A DNA stretch of 64,000 nucleotides, from NCBI GenBank assembly GCA_900660155.1, contig CABFPE010000082.1, forward strand, positions 1,046,582 to 1,110,581. The letters are read 5' to 3'. This stretch comes from Hofstenia miamia (Eukaryota > Xenacoelomorpha > Acoela > Hofsteniidae). Below are positions 23,550-37,213 of this stretch, piece by piece; the first letter of the stretch is position 1, and each line of letters opens with the position of its first letter. Both the position numbers and the translations under genes were made by a program. The notes below the pieces were generated by a model. The model was given only the letters and a program-made list of their open reading frames with translations, ran no database searches and was not told the origin of the DNA.

Positions 23550-26500
23550 CACTACCCTATCCCTTTTCTAGTAATTTATTATAAATAATTCATTTATTAT
23601 TATATCACCAATTACATTTTAGCTATTTTATTTTAAATATTTGTAGAGATTTCATTAATTAGTTTCGAAACAATTATATTTACATATCAAATAGAACGTT
23701 GTAAGGAACTACGTTGTTTCTATATTTTCCAATAAATTTTCTATCATTATTTTCAAACCGAAATTTCAAACAACGTATGATTTTGACGATAATTTGTTAT
23801 TAGCTGAGCAGACAATATTTCTTCGACGATCACACAGAAAAATTAATAAGAAATTCTATTTTATTCTATTAATTAAATATTAATAAGAGTCAAATTCACT
23901 CCAAGATTTCATAAACTTTAAAGTAACTGTATCGGAATAACTTCCCAGACTTTGGAAGGAATAAAATTTCCTTCACGTTCAACATTTTTGTAGACAGCAG
24001 ACGGCTGTTGAATAGAAGTAATTCTCTCTGCTAAGCACGAAGTAGGCTCCTGACATGATTCAATGAATCAAATCATTAACCAAAATAAATTGGAAAATAG
24101 TTGTAAAAACATTTTTCGTGATAACTCCCCATTAAGATTAGTACGAAACCTATGATTTATTAACCATGTTATATAATGTACACACAACTTAATTTCTTAT
24201 CAGAGTTTTCTATATTTTTTCTATTAATCACAAGTTTTTTCTTTCCACTAATAAGAAAATCAGCACTTGAATGGTAATTCAATGTTGACTTACATTAAAA
24301 TGATGGTCTCTTCACAAAGGCATAGGTTGAAAATTAAATTTCTAATAAAAAATTGAGAGGCAATTTGAATTTGTAATGCAAAAATTTGAAAGTATGATGC
24401 CCCCAAACTTTTTTGTGGACTGGAATTTAACATAGGCATATTTAATATATGTGAAACCTAAATAAGGAGCGTTAACACAAAATTTTAACAGGGAGGGCAT
24501 TTTTGTGTTGAACAAGTTTAGTGATGAATAACGTGGCGAAGTCCTCCAAGAACTCTCAAAATGTTGCAAACATAGTACCTCAAAATATATTTTACAAACT
24601 GAGTTTTACTTCTTAAATTTTTTTACTGAATATTATATTTTTAATAAAAAAATCAATATTTGAAATCTGAATAAGGAGGGAAATTCCTCCATTCTTCTTG
24701 GATACTCACAGGTTTAAAATATGGGGCTTAGTTTAGAGTAGAAGAATTCTTGCTACAAAGATATTTCTTCAAAAAGTGCAATATTTTTACTTCAGCTTAA
24801 TTTAATAGTTTTGATGGAAATATAGACCAAAAAGTTAACTCCATACTGAAGCGCTAACTCACAATTTACAAAATGATAAACGTTTACTTCATTTCAATTG
24901 AAATTACATAGATAACATCCAATTCTAATAAACTTTGCGTTACTTATTTTTTGTTAAAACACATCGTAATTTTTGAAATTTGCTTATATTTCAAAGTGTT
25001 TTGTTTGCACAATTTTTTCATAATAAAATCGTTTATACCTTAGAAATTCAATCTAGTTTAAGTCAGCATTAATATTTGGATCTTGTTCACTAAAGTTCGT
25101 TTGGAAATACATGTGAAAGCAATGCTGAACATTATAATTAGCAAAGTGTGTAAAAGTTTGATTTTAAGTTTTTTCTGTAAGCCAAATAGTAAGCTATATC
25201 ACGAATCAACAGAATCAAAATCCAATTTGCTCGGTTCTGTTTCGGTTTGCACTACAGGAGATGATGATTGGTTCGTATCAAAGTGTTAGACGTCAAAGTG
25301 AGCAAACACACAAATTATCAATTTTCTATAATCTTTATTACATACAACAGTATCATTTTTTAATTAATTTTAATTTATTCCATTCCTCGTGATTACTGCT
25401 TACTATTTATACAAGATTTATTCGTAACCTTTATATTGATTTCGAACCCATTGACATTAATATTTAAATTACCATTTATTTAAAAAATCTTTGAACATTT
25501 TCGCAATTTAGATTGACAACTTAGATTTGATAAACGATTAAATTATTCAATTTGATATACATGTACATGTGCACTGTAGCTACAAGCATGAAATTTCATT
25601 ACCCCGGCAGGCCTATATTTGGGTCGGGATACTTTTTATACATTAAATTTCTGCCTCACAAAAATGAAATTAGTTTTACTTTTTTTGTTTTTGTTGTTGA
25701 ATTTGGATTTCGTAGCTTTTCATTAGTTATTGATGCAGGTATACAGTGTCGGATCAAGCACATAAAACTTTGGTGCCATTCAAAGTATAAACACAATAAA
25801 ACACAAAAGATATTATCGATCGATTATGATCAAAACTATTTGTTAAAAATGAAAACAACTTTTACTTGCACTTGCAAGTTTATGTATTGCATATGCAACC
25901 ACAAAACATTATATTTATTGAAATTTTATAAAAAATATTAATAAGGTAGAAAACATTGTTTTCCTATGCATGAACATTCTCTTGCACATTGTAATGATCC
26001 GATAATTTCATATGTTTCTCGAAATGCCAAGCCAAATTCAGTTAATGTCCAATTAGCATATATGACACGACTCAAGACAAGTTCCCACTCTTTTGTCTAT
26101 TTTGCATTGAGTTTTGGTGACTAGTGCTTTTTTGCGATGAGCAATTCTTTTCTCGTAACAAAATTTGAAAAAAATGAACCAAATTGTCTGAAATTGAATA
26201 AATACGTTTCAATTATATACTTTTTTTGAAAGTATCTCTTGTTTGATTAACATTAAAATTCTGCTAAAAAATTGCAGTGGTGCCCTTATTCCCTTTATGC
26301 CCTATAAGCACTTGCTTATTATGTTTAATCCAAGGCTGCTGCAGGTATGGTTTGCCAAACATGTTAAAATAGATCAGATAATGTTACAGACAACTAAATA
26401 TTTTGTAATCTATAGTACATGTAATACCGATATCTACTTTTGTTTAAATTAATATTGCAATTGTCAATTTAAAATTCAAATTAGTTTATAGATTGATATA

Positions 26501-29500
26501 AATTTGAATTTTAAAAATGCACAAGTATTTAAGTGGTCATTACTAGTAAAAATTTATCTATGAAGTGTAATTCGTTTTAACTTAATTAAAGGAGGTGAAG
26601 TCTGCTCTTCTGACGTGAATTGTTTACATTTAGACAGTAGTAAATATTTGTTATATGCTTACCAGTTTCTAAATTCCATATACATTACGATAAATAATTA
26701 AAACCATAAAACTTTAATTTGTTTTGTGATGAAATTAATAATCTCTTCAGGAATAGCAATTTATTTAACTTTAGAATTTAATTAATGAAGTAACTCATTT
26801 ATAAACTTTGTTAAATAATTGACCTTTTTGCACATAGGAGCACATGACCTAGTTCTATTCAACTCAATGCTAATGTTTATCCATCACACACCGTCTTACG
26901 ATTGTTGACTTACTGTTACGCAATTCGAACATGGTAGAAATCTAAATAAACACTTTCTAAGAGTTAGCTAAGATTTAGACTTGAAAGTTTTTAACCAATT
27001 TTGTTGACTAGCTCAAAGTAGGAGATATTAGAGTTAAAACAACGTAGTGATAAACTATTTATATGAATTTCGTAATCTTAGTAAAAACTTTAACTGCACA
27101 TATTTGTTTTTTTACTAAAGAAATTTTTGCACTTAAAATTATAACTCATGTTTGTGTTTACATTTACTTGAGTATCCTTTTTGTTTTAGTTGCAATATTG
27201 TTTGTTAATTTGCGATCAAAGTTTATTTTTTAGAAGATTGGTGAATATTGATGCAGTGTTTAAATGATTTTCGTTCAATAGCTTCCATAATATACATGTA
27301 GGAGTACCAAAAGATTGGTAGTAGCAACTGTTTGACTCAAGTATATTACAATTATCGATAAACTTAAAACTATGTGGACTTTTACAAACTGAGCAATTTC
27401 TATTCAAGTATGTACAATATGTACATGTTCAAAAAATATATAAAATTTTAGTGAATCATTCCTTTGCTTCAACATACTTGAGACTAGTCCCACCGAAATC
27501 TTGCTATCATTAGCCCTCGTTGTAAAAGTAGTTCAATATTCATGTACATGTGCATTCTATTTGTAGTGAACATCCACACCTATTCTCACATCAAACAGTT
27601 TGTCAGACAACGAAATGCTTTGCAAATATTAGCTAATACACTTTAACGTGCCATTTTGATTGAATTGCAAACAAGTTTTAGCTACAAAGATTTCTTCATC
27701 AATTCAAGCAATCTTTCTCATACACTTAACTTACATATTTGTCTGTTTAATTACATGTGTCCAACGAAATCCCCAGTATAATTTTATTTGGGAAAACCTT
27801 TCTTTTAAGTGGAATTTCTGCTACACTCTTTTTTTAAGAATTTTATGATAAGAAGCACAAAGCTCAAACTACTGAGATTTTAAGAATTATTTAAGAATGG
27901 CTAAAATATTAATTCAAACATTTTTATACTAACAATAATATTCGTTCTATGTAAATATATGTTAATATTGCTTAAAATTCTTTTTATAATTTCTGCCGCT
28001 TAATTTTTGTGTGCATGAAAATTTTGAACTTTCAAATATTGTAGAATATTTTAGGCTATATTGGCTAAATGATTAAGAATCATTAAGGCTTGTCTTGATT
28101 TATATAATTCTTATAAAAAAGAAAAATTGTATATTTTGCCTTGAACTTGTTGAAAATTATTTGAAACTTTAGAAAGATTATTGGGAAGTTACCAACCATT
28201 ATATAGGAGGTATATTTGTGTATTTCTGTACAGTTGCATTGCACATACCGTATCTTAAGAAAACGCTGCAAATAAATCAATATAATGCGTTTTAAATAAA
28301 ATTCGAGTGTAATAAAATCGATAGTATTCAAAAGGAAATAGATAATACCTCATGGGAACTGATTTAATGATAGACATAAAAGCTGTATGGAAATTAAATT
28401 CGGTGCACTGTTCGTCATAGACTATATACAACATTTAAATGATAATTGGTATCCAATTAAATAATAGGTTGTAAAAAATGTAATTACATAAAAAATGAAT
28501 TCAGTTACAAATTTTCACCTAGAGGTACTAAGAAAAACCAAAGTAACGAACCATTGGGGAAAAAGGTTTGCTATAAGTTTTTCAATAGACTACCCTGAAC
28601 GAATTTTGAAAAGTTCCAAGTTTATTTTCATACAAATTTAAATACTAAGTATATTAGATTGTCCACCTCACATAATCCATATAATCATGTGATTTTTTAA
28701 CTACTGGGACCCAAATAGTATTACTAATTTACTTACTAATAAAACATGATTTGTATTTGATAACTTTATGAATTTTTTGGAGTCCTATAAATGTATATAA
28801 AATACAATGTATATTATATATATACATATACATGTAGAAATCCCCTCCTACAAATAAATGTTTACTGATTTTTTTTAGTGTAATATATTAGGTCTTGTCT
28901 TGGGGCACATTGGACTCCAAAAATTGCAGATGTAGTGTGCATAGTTCAAGCATTTGACTATAATCATAAAATATCTCCAATTACCAATTTGGGGAACTTT
29001 TGTGAACTTTTTATATGATACTTTATCTATTCTTGGTCATTAAATAAGACATCAAGAAATAGAAATAGTCTTTGGGATTTACTAAAAAACAGTTTGGAGT
29101 ATTTTACTAAGAATTTGTAAATATGGGATCCATCATATCAGAATAAAATCCTAAACAATGTGAACTCTTACTCCCTATGCCGAATACATTTAAACATCTA
29201 AAATTTGTTTAAGTTTTAAGCCCTGTATTAAGTGTATATTAGATGTTTATTTCTGATTTAAATATATATATACATCATATCCTGTCTTAAACTGTATGCC
29301 TTTTATTATTTACAGGGGCGTCAATAATGGTTTGAAAACCATAAAAATGGACTTGCTGGAAACGTAAATAAATAGCTTGAAAATTGATTGCGAAAATTGA
29401 CCATGATCAACCCGAGCCATAGCCAAATTTCAGAAACACAAAAAACCAAGTTAGTCTTCATGAGTTTTTTGTAATTGGGAAAAACTGAATCATGTTATAA

Positions 29501-32480
29501 ATTGACTTTTTTCTATTCAATTGTGGAGTGAATTAGTTATTTATCAATTGCAAATTATTTATTATATAAAATAATCAAAGACTGGCTATTGTGTTCCATA
29601 ATTTTTCGCTCTTATGAAGAAGCTGAATTCAATCTAATGCCCTAAGTTATTTATTACTTAAAGTTTGCTTTGATTTCATTAAGAAAATATATTTGCATAA
29701 AAGAATAACTGTTCTATTAAAAGCTTTGAAATACTATTAATTTTGTGATAAATTAGAAAAAAATTACATTTTCGAATATTCTCTACAACAATCGCGCTAT
29801 ATTATGCATGAAGTCACATCATCTACTATTAATTTTTTGTTACACAATATCTTAAATATCAGGATAAGGAGTCTATGTATATCCCCGTTTATTTTTTGAG
29901 ATAAATATTTCCTTTAAGGATGCCTTCACATTTTTATGTTTCATATGGCACTTACCAACATTAATACAACCGCTGAATTTTCTGCAGATTTTCACTGCAC
30001 TGTTGGACTTCTTGCTTAGCATCACTAAATATCTTTTTTGAAAGTTTAGGATGCAAGTGACAGTTAGAGACAAAAATTTTGTGACTCACCTTCTGTTGAC
30101 ACGCAGAATATCAGACAGCTTGTTAACTGCAGTATGGTACCTTTTCAAAGCGATCGACCCGCAACATACACTTAATTTTCAGCCCTAACCCATAGACCTT
30201 ACGAATGGACTAGAAGCAATAACGGAATATTGGCTTTTTTGATGTTTGGCTTTAGGCTTTTCTTTACTGTCATTTCGGCCTAAGATCTCTACTACGATGC
30301 TTAATCTGTTCCTGTTCAGTTGACGATTCAGAATTATGATTTTCAATTACAGTTATCTATTAACACTATATAAGTGACATTTTCACAAAATTTAATTTGT
30401 TTTCCCTTGGGCACGCACGGAGCTTACTGCGCAACTAATGTTCAAAACAGACTGGAACGTTTCCTTTAAAATATTTTAATAACTTTATTCCAATGAAAAC
30501 TTGGATTATTATTTATGTTTGCATAATAATTCTCTCAATTTTCCTTACATGTCTGACCTCAGGATTTGCTACTTTGCTAGTATCTCTGATATTTAGAACA
30601 AATGAATTGCTATAGATATATGAAAAGATATCGATTGTTAAAATATCTTAACTTAAAAATTGCATAAAAAATATATGTCTTCAAAAGTCAAATACTCCTT
30701 TAATTTTGAAATAAACATTTTTTGTGTTAGATATATTCCTCTCTGAAATATCATCTTGTTTCTTAATGTGCAATTTTTTAGAATCCCTCTTTGCGCATTT
30801 TGTCGCTAAATTTATTCAAAATTTGCTCAATGGTACTAAGGGTGTACTAATTGGAATGCAAGTTCTACATTCCTTTATAAAATGGTTTTTTAAAAATGTG
30901 TTTTTAGAGGAATTTTAAGTTCTTGAAGAGTGAGTTCATTAATAATGTTCCTAAAGGAGGACATTGTTGGGTCGTGAAGGTTTTTACATTTTCATATGTT
31001 AGCAATAGCATTTTGAGGAAAGGCCACTTGTTAACTGAAACGACAATTTCAACTCAAACAATCCATATGTATTGCAGCTGTCGCAATGTATGTTAACATT
31101 AAACAATTATATATAGGTCATAGAAACAGCCTGCATAGAGGAAGCAAAACCCCTGCAGTAAGAAATAACAAAAAACGTTGGAAAAACTCTTGTTTGAATA
31201 GCTTACTTCAAATAAATTAATGTGAAATTCGTAAATTTTCAATCCATTTTGAAACTGTCATTTAGAATAGCGTTTCCGTTCTTATTGATATCATACTTAC
31301 AATATAAAAGCTATATAAAATGATGTGCTAGCAAGGACTGTAATAATTTATGTGTAGCATTTTGGATCTCGTTTTCCAATAATTCCAATAAATTACTCTT
31401 TTTTGCGAATAAACTGTTTTGCATGTCTGAAGAGAACTCATTATTCATTCACTGGATTGGGACAGTGCTATAGGGACTTCAATTTACTGGATGAATTTTT
31501 AATGGGAGCAATTTATTATTTCCATTTTACAACTTCTCTGATTTCAAATTCTGTCTACAGCTGAGGTTTATTGAGTTTTTCCTCTCATATTTGCACTGGA
31601 AAAGCTTGCTTACATTATAATAAAATGCCTGATCCACAGAGAAACTTCATGGAATATGCAGTAATGCGTACTTAGATGGCTGAGAATTTCTTGTAATTGC
31701 AGATTATTTTTCATTGTCTTAATTGACATACTATCAAATGAAAAATTCTTTATGTATTGCTCACTGATATTATAGAATAATTTTTTGGCACACCAAACTA
31801 GTTGGTTGATTTAGATAAATTTTTTGTCAGACAAAACATATTTCCTGTGGGCATGTGTATTTTCTTCCTAAGAATAATATTAAATTATGGATATATGCCA
31901 TAAAGGTATTTTCAGTAATTTCAAAGATGAATGTGATCTTGAAATATTTTGAACACATAGTTATTTTATGTGTGTGATAGTTATTTAATAAAATAAGGTT
32001 AACTTTAAGATTTTAGCTCATAAATGCCAACACCTTTGTAGTTTTACCCCAATTGGCTTTGGGTATGTAAATACACGCCTGACCTGAATTCACTTAACCT
32101 TCCTAATAAAAGGCAATTGAACCAGCATTAAAGTAACATTGGTCTTAATTTAATTCAATGTCTGTATAAATCTAGAAAACAGCAGTTTTGTGACAAAAAT
32201 TATGCCTAAACACAAAATTGCAAAAAAAAACAATAAATCCTGATAGAAATAGTCAAAATTGAATATATATATATAAACACAAGGATCGATGTTATTTCTG
32301 TTTAGAAAAATTTTAGCACTCAGTCAAAAGTTAGGGCTGCCCTTGTATTGTAAATTCTTATGGCAAAAATCGACAGTGAAATACAACTGAGAGCCCCAGT
32401 GCAAATTTATCACTCACCATTCAAACCGACCAATCCACAGATTTGTAAACATTTACCTGATATTTTTAATTAAAATGAAA
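23550..32480. other. 9-kb intronic stretch without a recognised element
   Basis: AT-rich sequence with scattered short ORFs. The longest (25552-25941, plus, 129 codons) is low-complexity Lys, Tyr and Phe with no motif, and I treat it as chance. No transposon domains, inverted termini or RNA genes were recognised. Confidence 0.5.
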
Positions 32481-32486
32481 ATTTAG

Positions 32487-32688
32487 ATACTCGATGCAAT
32501 GGCTGTGGTGTTTAATGGCGACCATTTTCACAAAGAATGTTTCGTTTGCGAAGGCATTGTTTGCAAAGGAGAAAAGATTCTTTGTGGAAACGAAGGTTTC
32601 TTCGAAATCGAAGGCAGAAACGTTTGCAAGTCTTGCTACGATGAAGAAAAATCCACAACCTGCCCGAAGTGTAACTTAATAGTAAAAG
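32487..32688 (+). CDS. multi-LIM-domain protein, coding exon 2
   Basis: The exon starts after TTTAG at 32482-32486 in phase 0 and ends AAAAG before GTAATG at 32689 in phase 1. It completes LIM domain 1 (HKEC, FVC, then CKSC as the last ligand pair) and opens LIM domain 2 with CPKCNLIVK. In LIM 1 the first two ligands of the second zinc finger are spaced C-x4-C (CEGIVC) rather than the usual C-x2-C. An alternative donor at 32682 (phase 0) exists. I chose 32689 because it pairs with the acceptor before 35430 and places the intron five residues after the CxxC pair, exactly as in exon 4. Coding-like base composition contrasts with the flanking introns. Confidence 0.85.
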
Positions 32689-33338
32689 GTAATGACTGCT
32701 TGGTAATTGTTTTCTTAATTTGTGTCTTTATTTTAAACCAAATCGAAAGCTCTCTATAATTTAACCCCCTCAACCAGAAATTTTTTTCTGTAATTATTAT
32801 TATTTTTAGATTCTAGATGGCTAAAACATATAATGTAAAGTTGTTTTATAAAGTTTATGATGATTACTATTATGTGGTACATATATGTACCCTCCGGGTT
32901 GAAAGGATTAAATGTCATTTAGCTAGCATTTGGTGTTCTCTTCAAATATATAAAGAACATACCACCCACTCTTCAACGAATGTTTAGTTATAGATTAAAA
33001 ATACATATTATTCCACATAATTTTGATAACTAAGAAGAATTCCAATTTCCAAAAATCGCTAAGTCTAAGAGATATTCACCAATATGTGTCCCCGTTCCTG
33101 TACTGAATTGGAATTTGTGCGGTACACAATTTGGTACATTTATTACAATTTGCAAACGGTTTCTATAAAAGTTCTTACACTAAGTCAACCACAATACCTT
33201 TAAAGTATTGTCATGAACGAAAAATTCATTGTTGCAAAACAACACAAAATTTTGTATTTCCATTGTCATAATTGATTTTGCAATTTTTAAGCAAAAATAA
33301 TTAATTTTGTAATAACAATAAAATTTGATTTCTTGTAA
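32689..33338. other. LIM gene intron 2, first part
   Basis: AT-rich intronic sequence with no recognised element before the hAT insertion. Confidence 0.6.
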
Positions 33339-33689
33339 CTTAACACTAGGGATGGGATGTGGATAGTGAATTGAATCTACCGGATACCAGATAATTCCGG
33401 ATAATTTGACTGCCGGATACCGGATAATTTACCGGATACGACATATTACATTGTTGAATTATTACTAGGGTAAGCAGAAATTTGACTTAAGAAAAAAAAT
33501 ATGACCTCATTTTTATAAAAAAACATGACGGAATTTAAGTAAATTTGCCATAAAATATGACCATCCATTTTTCAAAATGATCAATTTAAGTAATATTAAA
33601 AGTTTTCTATTACTGAGAACAAGGTATAAAACAAATACAAAAAATCTTACACAACATAAAGTCAATTTTTAAAGCAACTACTTTACTAA

Positions 33690-34100
33690 ATTTTAATAAT
33701 TGCACATAAATTTCCAATATGATTGTGGTTAAAATTGTTTTCATAGACTAAGAGTTTTCTAAACATAGAGAAACTTCTCTCACTGCAGCCGATATTGCTT
33801 AACATTTTCATAATCTAGCATACAATTCTGATTAAATGTTCATCTCCTTTTCTTCCATTATGGTATTGAAACCGTTATTGTCCAATCGTAATTTGACATA
33901 GGCGTTTATTTCATAGGTATCATTTCCACGATCAAGGGTGGGAGTATTAACAGTATGTGGTGGAATTTAAATTCAGTCAAACATTAAACAACTTTGATTT
34001 TTTCATGATAGCAGTCTTAGTTGAAGCAATTAGATTATTAACCCTCACATACTTTGCCTGAATACACATGGCACAATTCTGCAACACGCGTGTTTTGCAA
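33690..34100 (-). pseudogene. hAT transposase relic inside the 33347-35195 element
   Basis: On the minus strand a frame reads NDTYEINAYVKLRLDNNGF, and a downstream frame reads MLSNIGCSERSFSMFRKLL followed by NHIGNLCA. The second is the hAT C-terminal dimerisation block (usual form SxxxxERSFSxLxxIK...L). Frames are broken by shifts and stops, so the element cannot mobilise itself. Identification rests on the ERSFS block and the hAT-type ends and duplication. Confidence 0.7.
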
Positions 34101-34146
34101 AATCCATGAAATGACAATGTATACAGTGTCTTTAATGTTTTTTGAG

Positions 34147-34602
34147 CTGCCCGCACATATGGCCAGTTTTAGATGCACGTTGACCAGTGGGTCGTTTCAG
34201 GTCCAAAATTAGCTAGCAATTAAGCTCCTCGGGAATTAGGTCAGGAATTGCCTTAATTGAAATGCAATAAATATATATATAGTTTAGTTCAAATGATTTA
34301 AAGCAGTCACAATTCAGCACTAATTTTAAAGTTTTTTCCTAATTTAATGAAACTATTCCAAAATATGACTTTTATGACATTTCAGCCACAAATATTACAG
34401 TATTTTTCAAAAATATGACTTTTTATAATTTTATAATCTCCTATTTAATTATAGTTCCCTTAATATATTTCCACCTGCCACATACATGGCCAGTCCTAGA
34501 AACACGTCGACCATTGGTTCGGGTAGGGTCCGGTCAACAATTAGCTAGCAATTAAACTTATCGGGGGTTAGGCAAAGAAGTACAGTAAATGAAATTGAAT
34601 AT

Positions 34603-34642
<40 letters not shown>

Positions 34643-34810
34643 TAGTTCAAAAGATTTAAAGCAGTTACAATCCAGCATTAATTTTTAAATGTTTTTTTAA
34701 TTTTAGTGAAACTATGCCAAAATAGGAATTTTATGACATTTCAGTCACAAATATTACCGAATTTTTTTCAAAAAAAACACAAATATAACTTCCTATTTAA
34801 CTGCACCCCA
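34147..34810. repeat. internal tandem duplication (two units of about 320 bp) in the hAT element
   Basis: Unit 1 (about 34147-34445) and unit 2 (about 34480-34810) share the order: GGCCAGT, CAATTAGCTAGCAATTAA, AT-rich tract, GTTCAAAxGATTTAAAGCAGT, GACATTTCAG and CTATTTAA. Unit 2 is interrupted by an AT microsatellite at 34611-34639. The relative at 3137-5217 has a single unit. Confidence 0.7.
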
Positions 34811-35429
34811 GGTTGTGAAAACCATTCAATTTTAAGCAGACTGCAAAATAGACCAACAGAAAAAATATGACTTTTGTATGCCCTAATTATTAATGAAGAA
34901 CAACCTTATTTCTCAATTAACATCGACCTCAAGAGGATGAAATTAAATAAATAAATATTGAATAGATTACTTCCTGATATGGAAAAAAAAACTTGTTTTA
35001 TTGCATGAAAACTTACATATCATGGAAAAAATATAGGTTTTTCCTCGAAAATTACATTTTTAATTCAAGTTTTATCTCAGAATATGCTATCCGGTAAAAT
35101 CCGGTAAACAAGTTATATTTTAACGGATACCGGATATACGGATCCGGTTTTGAAATTGCTGATTTTACCGGATACAGGATTCCGGCAAATCCCTACTTAA
35201 CACCAGTTGTACATTTATAGTTATTGTTATATGCTTCAAGATGGGAAATTCTCAATGTGCGTTTGTTGTGCCAAATTGTGTAATAAAACCAAAATATTAT
35301 TTATTTGTTCTTAGATTAAAATTTATTTAAGCAGTATAAATATATCCGATTGATTTAGGGTTAACTCACAAACTAATACAAATATTTAAAAATTTGAATT
35401 AATTTCTGTTTTTATATAGATGTGTTTAG

Positions 35430-35605
35430 CCAGTGAACAGAAGCGCACAACCAAAAGTGATGGAAAATCTTATCATGAAACCTGTTTTACATGTTTCAAA
35501 TGTGATGAAATTATAGAAGCAGAGTTTTTTAGAGACCCTGAGCATGGATTATTGTGTTCTAATTGTCATGTTAGGGATTCATCGACTTGTGCCAAATGTG
35601 GAGAG
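35430..35605 (+). CDS. multi-LIM-domain protein, coding exon 3
   Basis: The exon follows TTTAG in phase 1 and ends at GAG before GTTTGA at 35606, phase 0. It completes LIM domain 2 (HETC, FTCFKC, then CSNC) with a second zinc finger of normal C-x2-C form, and opens LIM domain 3 with CAKCGE. A different acceptor ten bases upstream (exon from 35420) would need the alternative exon 2 donor. The choice made here keeps the conserved ligand spacing, with 20 residues between CPKC and HETC. Confidence 0.8.
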
Positions 35606-36648
35606 GTTTGAAATTTAATATGTATGTGTAGGCCTATATATATATGATTATTCAAAAGGTCCATTAATAATTAAGAACTGGAGATATTCAGTTTGATGTT
35701 TGAATATGTTTGTTTTAAAAACGTGATACAATTATAGCGAGTATTGTCGACATATTAAACATTTTAATTCAATGTGTGATGGTTTTATGTTTGAAGTTAT
35801 GTAACTGATACTAACCAAACTATTTATTAAAACTTAACTATTTTTAATTAATTTTTAAAATTTTTTTTATTCTCTCCGGGATGCTAAACGTAGGCATACG
35901 TGAATAACTAAAATCGTTTAAGAATTCAGTAATTTTTAATGTAATAGTTCAAACTTTTAAAATATACTATTAGGCGTTTTTATATTTTTTTATTTCATTG
36001 GTTTTATGAGCTTGTTAGTACCCATTCATGCTCTTTGGCTTAAAGTGAATAAAATGCAAAACATTTTGGCACTTTCCAATTACGTGTGCTCTAGCAAATC
36101 TGCTTTTAGCAACAGGTGTTTTTGTCCTTAGTAAATCGAGAAAATTGAAATTATTCCATAGTTTTATCTCTTTTTGAAGGACAATCAATAATTTTTTACT
36201 CATTTCCATCTCTGATATACAGTTCTGAATAACTGGCAAAATCCATTAAAATAACTGTCACAGCTCTAGTTTCCCTTCCATAGTTTATGGAATGTCTAAA
36301 CACATCACATCTACTATACATATTAATCATATGACATGCTATACACAAAACTTTTCAACTGCAGAAAATGAAACCTGATTTGCTTTAAGTATTAGACGAG
36401 TGAGTGGCGTATTTAAGATGAGACAGTGTTATAATTTAGACTTTAAATTTCTTAGGAATCATACACTAATTTTGGTTTCGTTTTACATATTTTGTTTGAA
36501 TATCAAGAAAATTATGTAATATTTTTTAAATTAATCAGCGAAGCTATTTATGGGTACTCTAAGATTAAATATAAATGAGAAACATATTATCATGATTGTT
36601 CCATAACCAAGGAATTTATGAAAAGTAAAAATGTTTTCTCAAATTTAG

Positions 36649-36847
36649 AAAATCGTTAGAGGATCCTTAGTAAATGTTGGTGATCATAGCTACCATTCCG
36701 ACTGCTTTGTCTGCGTCTCGTGTCAAGGTGATTTACGAAACAACGGCATGTTTGAAGGGCACAAAGGCAAGCGTGACTACTACTGCAAAGACTGCTACTC
36801 TGAGAAAATGGCCAAAAGATGCTTTAAGTGCAATGTACCATTAATAG
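36649..36847 (+). CDS. multi-LIM-domain protein, coding exon 4 (gene continues)
   Basis: It starts after TTTAG in phase 0 and ends TTAATAG before a strong GTAAGT donor at 36848, phase 1. LIM domain 3 is textbook: CAKC, seventeen residues, HSDC, FVCVSC, then CKDC. CFKCNVPLI opens a fourth LIM domain whose remaining ligands must lie in a later exon that I could not find before 64000. Exons 2 and 4 start and end at equivalent points of the LIM fold in the same phases, so they look like products of duplication of a two-LIM unit. Confidence 0.85.
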
Positions 36848-36888
36848 GTAAGTAATTTCAATTATTTGAAAGTCCTTTGCATTTAGCA

Positions 36889-37213
36889 CAGAGATGGACA
36901 TGGGTCTGTCATGGCAGGACAGGACACAAAAAAAGCCCAAATGCACTGAATATAATATAATTTACATGCAATTTGTTAAAGAATAATAATTAAATATCGA
37001 AATTTTACTTTAGAATCACATACTCTTCTGAGACTCAGGTTAAGTTTTTCCATTTCAGTTTGTAGATTTTATCATATGCTTCTGATATAACCAACCTTGG
37101 TCTAGCAAACCGAAAAATTGAAGAAATTTTTTAATAAGGCTTATAAAATAGGACTAAGGTTTCGTACGCCTTGCTAAGCTTGGGCCAAATTTTTCGGCCC
37201 ATGTCCATTTCTA
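36889..37213. mobile_element. short TIR element, hAT-like, in the intron after exon 4
   Basis: The left end is CAGAGATGGACATGGG. The right end read in complement is TAGAAATGGACATGGGCC, an inverted repeat of about 17 bp with few mismatches. GGACAGGACA and GGCCCA motifs lie near the ends. Flanking octamers are not clearly identical. Confidence 0.6.

Larger units (their letters stand above)
11302..32486 (+). other. LIM gene intron 1 (about 21.2 kb)
   Basis: It is bounded by GTAAGC at 11302 and TTTAG at 32482-32486, and the phases agree. It holds hAT-like elements (11566-11966, 15696-16018, 18227-18582, 22100-22384, 23145-23545), copies of repeat family A, microsatellites, and long stretches of plain AT-rich sequence. 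I recognise no nested gene. Confidence 0.7.
33347..35195. mobile_element. complete 1.85-kb hAT element with exact 8-bp target duplication CTTAACAC
   Basis: Terminal sequences are TAGGGATGGGATGTGGATAG on the left and, read on the other strand, TAGGGATTTGCCGGAATCC on the right. Exact CTTAACAC octamers flank the element at 33339-33346 and 35196-35203. CCGGATA/TATCCGG motifs crowd both ends (33390-33440 and 35085-35180). The interior carries a broken minus-strand hAT transposase and a partial tandem duplication. It sits in LIM intron 2. The diverged copy at 3137-5217 is its closest relative in the window. Confidence 0.9.

Noticed and set aside
25552-25941. 129-codon plus-strand ORF
   Set aside because: Low-complexity Lys/Tyr/Phe composition, no motif, inside a large AT-rich intron; expected by chance.
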